Positions 59,451 through 64,000 of a stretch of 64,000 nucleotides of DNA are shown here, piece after piece. How positions within the stretch are numbered: position 1 is the stretch's first letter; every line of letters starts with the position of its first letter. The stretch covers positions 144,168,998 through 144,232,997 of the forward strand of contig OY829326.1 in NCBI GenBank assembly GCA_963691655.1. The letters run 5' to 3'. This DNA is from Toxonevra muliebris. Its lineage: Eukaryota; Arthropoda; Insecta; Diptera; Pallopteridae. A model generated the notes under the pieces. It was not told where the DNA came from. It did no database searches and saw only the letters and a list, made by a program, of their open reading frames with translations. The position numbers and the translations under genes are program-made.

Positions 59451-61034
59451 TTAAAATTAAAAATATTAAAAAAAAGTCAGAAGCTGCGTTCCCTTTTAAT
59501 TTTAAAAATTCAATTTATAGTTTCAAATAAAGTTTCAAACTAATATAATTTCGGGTTCAGGTTTGTAATGGAAAAAAGCTATTCGGACTAGAGAAAGAGA
59601 AATGAACGTAACATGTTTTGATTGAGGCTTAAGTAAAATAGCAACAAAAAAAAAACTATCCAGGTGCAAATTCGGATTGAAATTTTCTTTTCAAATATAG
59701 ACACACAACGATACTTTTTTTTCTGCAACTGACTGCCAACTTATTTGCTGAGAATGATATACATATGGATATGTAAGTAATTGAAGAAATGAGCTCAAAA
59801 AAGAAAATTCATTGAATATATAGGCATAAATATCTCATACCATTACGCTATAACATGTTTATAATTTATATTTCTTTCAACTTCTTCAAGAATCACTTCA
59901 AAATGTCTTTACCTTTGAGTGGCTACATATTATCGCGGTGCATGTTCATAGAAAATCCGCACGTATACAATTATTTCAAATTAATTGCAAAATTTCTAAT
60001 TAAAATGCCTATCATAAAGTCTCACTTTCTTTCTATGCATAAATATCATTTGCAATATTGCAATTGCATAAATTTTTTTTTTTTTTTTTTAATATTTATG
60101 TATTTTTGATGTATGCGAAAATGGGGGGGAAAAATCAGAAATGATGATGGTAGAGGTACTCAGTGTACCTAGTATATCATTTACATTTTTGCAATATCAC
60201 AGAAAGACAGACAGATAGACAGACAATCACAAGTATTGCTGCTGCTGCTTTCATTATTGTTGATTGTTGGTGTTGTTGTTTTTGATATTAGCAAAAGTGT
60301 CAATTTACGCCTTCTACTTCTAACAGCAGCACCATTATGTATATTATTTCCCTATGAAATGCTAACAAACGAGGCATATAAAAATAATCTGGATAGAGTT
60401 TTGAATATCAAAAAACCAATTTTTCAATTTGAAAAATGAACGTACGTACATATTCCATTTTAAGTGTTTTTTTTTGTTTTTGTTTTTTTGGTTTTAGCAT
60501 TTCTTTGAATTGAATGTTCAAAAGAAAGTCAAGCTAAGTCAAGAGGTTGCAATTATACATATATAAAAACTTCATTGTAGGTACATATGCAAATTGCATT
60601 TGTTGATTTGTTATGAAAATTCGCCAAGTTAAAATCAACAAAATCATTGAGTAACTATGTGAGGGTTTGAAATGCAATTATTTGTAATTCGTATTCGCTG
60701 TAATTTTTTGACATTTTGAAAGGTATTTGTGGTTGAAAATAGATTGAAGGCAATAACTTGTGGTTTTTTTTTCTTTTGGAGGGGTTTAAAATACTGAAAA
60801 TTGAATTTTGCTTTAACAAAGCGCTGAATGCAATGCCGAAAGTTAAAGAACTTGACTGTAGGGAACGTTAATTTTACATTTAACCGGCGTTGACAATGAA
60901 ACTTGTTTTGAATTTCTATAATTTCAAATTAAGCAGTTCGAAATAGTAGGCGTTGATTTTCATCGTTGCTATGGATACTAAAAATTTGCAGTTTAAGATT
61001 TTTTTCTAAAAAAAAAATTCGACACAGTTAGCTT

Positions 61035-61522
61035 CACGGTTGCCACTTTGGTACAATTCTACCAAAACTGGTAAATTTGTTTCCATTTTTCTGCGCTTGG
61101 TACATTGGTACATGTTTTCAAAATTTGGTACATTCTATAGATAGTAATCAAGAATTGTAAACATATTTTCGAAATACTTTGGAAATTAGAAAATTGTTCA
61201 GAACTAGCAACTTTTTGGCAAAAAGTAAGTTGTATTAAAAATGGAGTAGACGAAATGTAGTTTGAAGAATCAACTAAATTTATATTCCTTATAGCTCAGC
61301 TGCTGCTGAAAGAAAATTTGTTGACTTGAGTCCAATAAAAAAACAAATTAAGGAATAAATTTGAATTCAATACTCTTAATAATATAATGCTATATAATAA
61401 ACTGACAAAAAGTTTTTAATAAAGTTATTTATTCTATATAAAAATTTGGTACATTTTTTCCCCATTTGGTATATTTTTTTGTAAATATTGGTACAAAATA
61501 AAATGAGTAAGTGGCAACCGTG
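61035..61522. mobile_element. hAT-like MITE in the cut intron
   Basis: It begins CACGGTTGCCACTTTGGTAC and ends GTGGCAACCGTG, and an exact 8-bp duplication GTTAGCTT flanks it (61027-61034 and 61523-61530). The interior repeats TTTGGTACA words. It is 488 bp and non-coding. Confidence 0.85.
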
Positions 61523-62285
61523 GTTAGCTTAAAAATGCCGTCGAATTAACATGATTTCCGTGAGCGCATTTCGCAATTTTGTGAAAATAAGAAAAATGTA
61601 GAAAAGTTGTAACAATACCAACATTTCAGAAATTAAGGAGTTCGAAAAACAACCTTACATAGGATCGGTTTAAAGACAAAAAGAAAGTTTACATATTTTT
61701 CGTCGATTTTAAGGCAGCTCTAAATCTATATATATGTATATAAAGATCTCGATCACTATTCTGGTCGAAGTTATTTGGTTGACGGTTTAGAGACATATAA
61801 AATTGGATTTTTAAAGTTAGATGAAATCTAATTTACCTTGGTGGGTATGAAAATTAAAACTGCACTCTTTGTAACTTGAACGAAATAGAAAATATTACAC
61901 ATTTTTTTTTTTTAAATGTCCAACATTAAGCTTAAAATTCAGAGGAGATAATTAAGATATTAAATGGAACAAGTAGAATTGGGTGGGAAAATTTAGTTAA
62001 GTTCATCATTGGTACTTTAGAATATAGAAAATTAATTTTAAATGAATATATGTAATTGTGATTTAGATTTAAGCAGAAATTTAAGCCAATTTCCGACAGA
62101 TGACCTTAGAGTCATTGTCGTATGTTGTTTATCTATCTATCTATCTATCAATCTATATGATAGATCATTAAGATCATAAGCATAAAAATAAAATTGGAAC
62201 TCGAAGGATTCAAGGAATTCAATGTTCAAAAATGCTATATCTTTGCGATACATCTGCGTAGATTAAATGACACCAATGTTTTGGG

Positions 62286-62701
62286 TAGCCAGACTTTTCA
62301 TCAAAAAAAGATCAGTACGTTGAATTTGAATTGAATTAAAAATCAGTAAAAATCAGGGGGGTTACTCTGTAGTTCAATTCGAAAGAAAATTTACTTAAAT
62401 TCGAACGATTGGCACTCTAGAAACCATTTTCGAATAATATTGGTTCGATGTTCAGATTTCATTTTGTGCCTTTCGGATCGAATTTGGCATTCGAATAGAA
62501 CTGCCTTTTGAATCGAACTACCCTGTAAATTTTCCATGTGTCACTACACAGAAACCAAATATTCCAAGTTATAGATTTCTGAGGTATAGATTTAGAAAAC
62601 TCAGTACAAAAAAAATCCAAAAATCTAAAAATTATACGATTTCAAAATTTTTAAATCAATATTTTAATAAAAAAAATTAAGAAAATCAGTACGTCTGGCT
62701 A
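62286..62701. mobile_element. TA-ended MITE in the cut intron, itself interrupted
   Basis: Ends TAGCCAGACTTTT and complement TAGCCAGACGTACTG match, with TA at each outer edge, as for Tc1/mariner-type MITEs. The block 62356-62530 is a second MITE sitting inside it. Similar ends occur near 5170 and 6600. Confidence 0.65.
62356..62530 (-). mobile_element. MITE copy 2 (GTAGTTCGATTCGAAAG family)
   Basis: About 175 bp, the reverse complement of 2527-2695 with few differences. The ends here are TTACTCTGTAGTTC and complement TTACAGGGTAGTTC. It lies inside the TA-ended MITE. Confidence 0.7.
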
Positions 62702-64000
62702 AATAAAGTACTGATAAAAAACCAGATCACCAGAATACGCCGTTAAACAAATATCAACAATTCCAGCTCTAAGCAAGTCTCAAGTGCCTGCAAATGATCG
62801 ATTCTAAACGAATGATACCTCACAATATAATTACTAAAGTTTCAACATAAATTTAAAGATGATGCTCTTCATTGCCGAAAATCGAAGTTTGAAGCCTTGG
62901 TTCAAACCAAATGGTGTATTGAAATGTTTGCGCAAAATTTTGATTCCTTTCCTCCAATGGCAATTATGGTTTCTGAACCGACAAAACATCCTCACAGTAA
63001 ATTGAAAAAAAATCAAAGTACTTATTACTAAAATAGTGGATCCCTACAAAATTGCCTCAATGACGTCTAAAGATTTTTTTTTTTTTGTAAACTTAAGTTA
63101 GTTGATGTACGAGTATATTTGGAGAACTCAAAACAGCTAAGCTCTTCGAAAAACTAATTAGAGTATACTTACGGAAAATAGATAAAAATTCTGTCCAATG
63201 GTTTTTCGGAGGTAGCCCAACAAAGCTGTACTATAAGGCAGAATTTTTTTCAAGCATTTTTTAATCTACTATATCTTTTCATTATAAAATTTCTCCATAA
63301 AAATAAAATACCATTCATAAAACATTTAAAGAAAAAAGATTTCATTATTTTGCCATTACCGGGTACGTGTGATTTTTTCGTATTCAACAATTGTTACTTC
63401 AAACATAAGTTGGTTTTTATTACAGCTAAACCGCTAAAATCAGACTGGTGATTTGAAATGTAATTGTGAGTAATTTGGGATCGCTGAGCGAACAAAGACA
63501 AACTAATCTACAATATTCCCTAAATTGTCAAATTCGAAATAAAAGTGAATTTTGAATTTTTCTGGAATTTTTCCAAGAATAAGGGGGTGGAGGGTATTTA
63601 GATGTTCTAGGACCCTCCATAATTTTTGATAAGCAAACTTTTTCCCAGACGCTCTATAATACTTTTATCATTTCTTTAGCCTGTATGCAATATTTTTCAA
63701 AGCTGTACTTAAGAAACTTCCGAAATTTGAGGTATGAGGCCTATAGGGGGAATTCTTGTGTTCACAAAAAACGTGCTTCTTTTTCTACTGAACAACTTTT
63801 CTATAGACACCAAAGCGATAAGACATAAATTAAGAATGTCCTGGTAAAGTCATAATAAAGTCAATTTCATGATTTCATGTACCATTATCTCGAAAACCTG
63901 ATGTGATGAAGCAAAACGGTCTTCAGATTCGAGCACAGCGACCCCAATTTACTCAAAACTATATGCCAAATTGTCAGTCCGATGGAAAAAACTCAATTTT

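Larger units (their letters stand above)
56736..64000 (-). other. ct: Large cut intron (partial, at least 7.3 kb)
   Basis: The DNA upstream of the 56735 splice acceptor contains no open stretch resembling Cut, notably no CUT1 repeat and no coiled-coil region, so the whole right end is read as intron. It holds degenerate tandem repeats (57950-59450), a hAT-like MITE (61035-61522) and a nested pair of MITEs (62286-62701), described separately. Short tracts worth noting are a GAGCT-rich run near 57515-57535, a (GACA/GATA)-rich patch at 60207-60235 and TATC repeats at 62131-62150. About 56800-57330 looks less repetitive and could hold regulatory DNA, but that is a guess from composition only. From 62702 to the end I see AT-rich sequence without recognisable elements. 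Confidence 0.75.

Noticed and set aside
1..64000. CRISPR array, tRNA, rRNA, phage or plasmid functions
   Set aside because: No direct-repeat/spacer array, no tRNA or rRNA landmarks, and the gene content is that of an insect nuclear genome.

Overview
The window is AT-rich, gene-poor DNA from the genome of a higher fly (Diptera, probably a schizophoran with a large repeat-laden genome such as a tephritid or a relative). Two things point there: the C-terminal coding exons of the homeobox gene cut with fly-type sequence, and a transposon load of DD41D rosa-like mariner, Tc1, R1-like and Jockey-like remnants and many MITEs. The species itself is inferred, not proved.

Only two host genes can be supported. 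(1) cut (minus strand): exons at 56270-56735 and 53128-56158 encode the last ~1,160 residues, with CUT repeats 2 and 3 and the homeodomain on one 3-kb exon. CUT1 and the N-terminus must lie upstream, beyond 64000, so 56736-64000 is part of a large cut intron. The AT-rich DNA below 53128 probably holds the 3' UTR. (2) A small secreted DUF1091-like gene (minus strand, 16793-17410), with a signal peptide, a 60-nt intron, a TATA box and a poly(A) signal.

The rest is intergenic or intronic DNA built from mobile elements. Left to right: a snap-back hairpin (0.6-0.8 kb); a Harbinger-type MITE (1.5 kb); a long degenerate GTCTGAATTTTGGT-like minisatellite (2.2-3.7 kb) with a MITE inside; another Harbinger-like MITE (5.3 kb); a 3-kb foldback element (7.7-10.6 kb); a hAT MITE (12.6 kb); a TA-flanked MITE (13.1-14.0 kb); tandem and dispersed repeats (14.5-16.6 kb); the DUF1091-like gene; a Harbinger-like MITE split by an R1-like retrotransposon (18-19 kb); a non-LTR fragment split by a sister MITE (22-23 kb); a non-LTR fragment (26-27 kb); a dead rosa-like mariner (27.9-29.2 kb); a hAT-like MITE (30.2 kb); more non-LTR debris (31.5-32.7 kb); a CAA/TTG-rich tract (33.8-34.9 kb); a TTA-flanked element (36.7-37.9 kb); two further foldback elements in very AT-rich DNA (39.8-44.7 kb), each with another element in its loop; a palindromic Tc1 relic and an adjoining long-TIR element carrying a non-LTR insertion (46-50 kb); then cut and its intron with two more MITE sites.

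I see no CRISPR array, tRNA, rRNA, viral gene or bacterial-type operon, and no evidence for a new multi-gene system. The most informative material is the set of nested insertions whose target-site duplications can still be read, which fix the order of transposition events, and the palindromic Tc1 relic.
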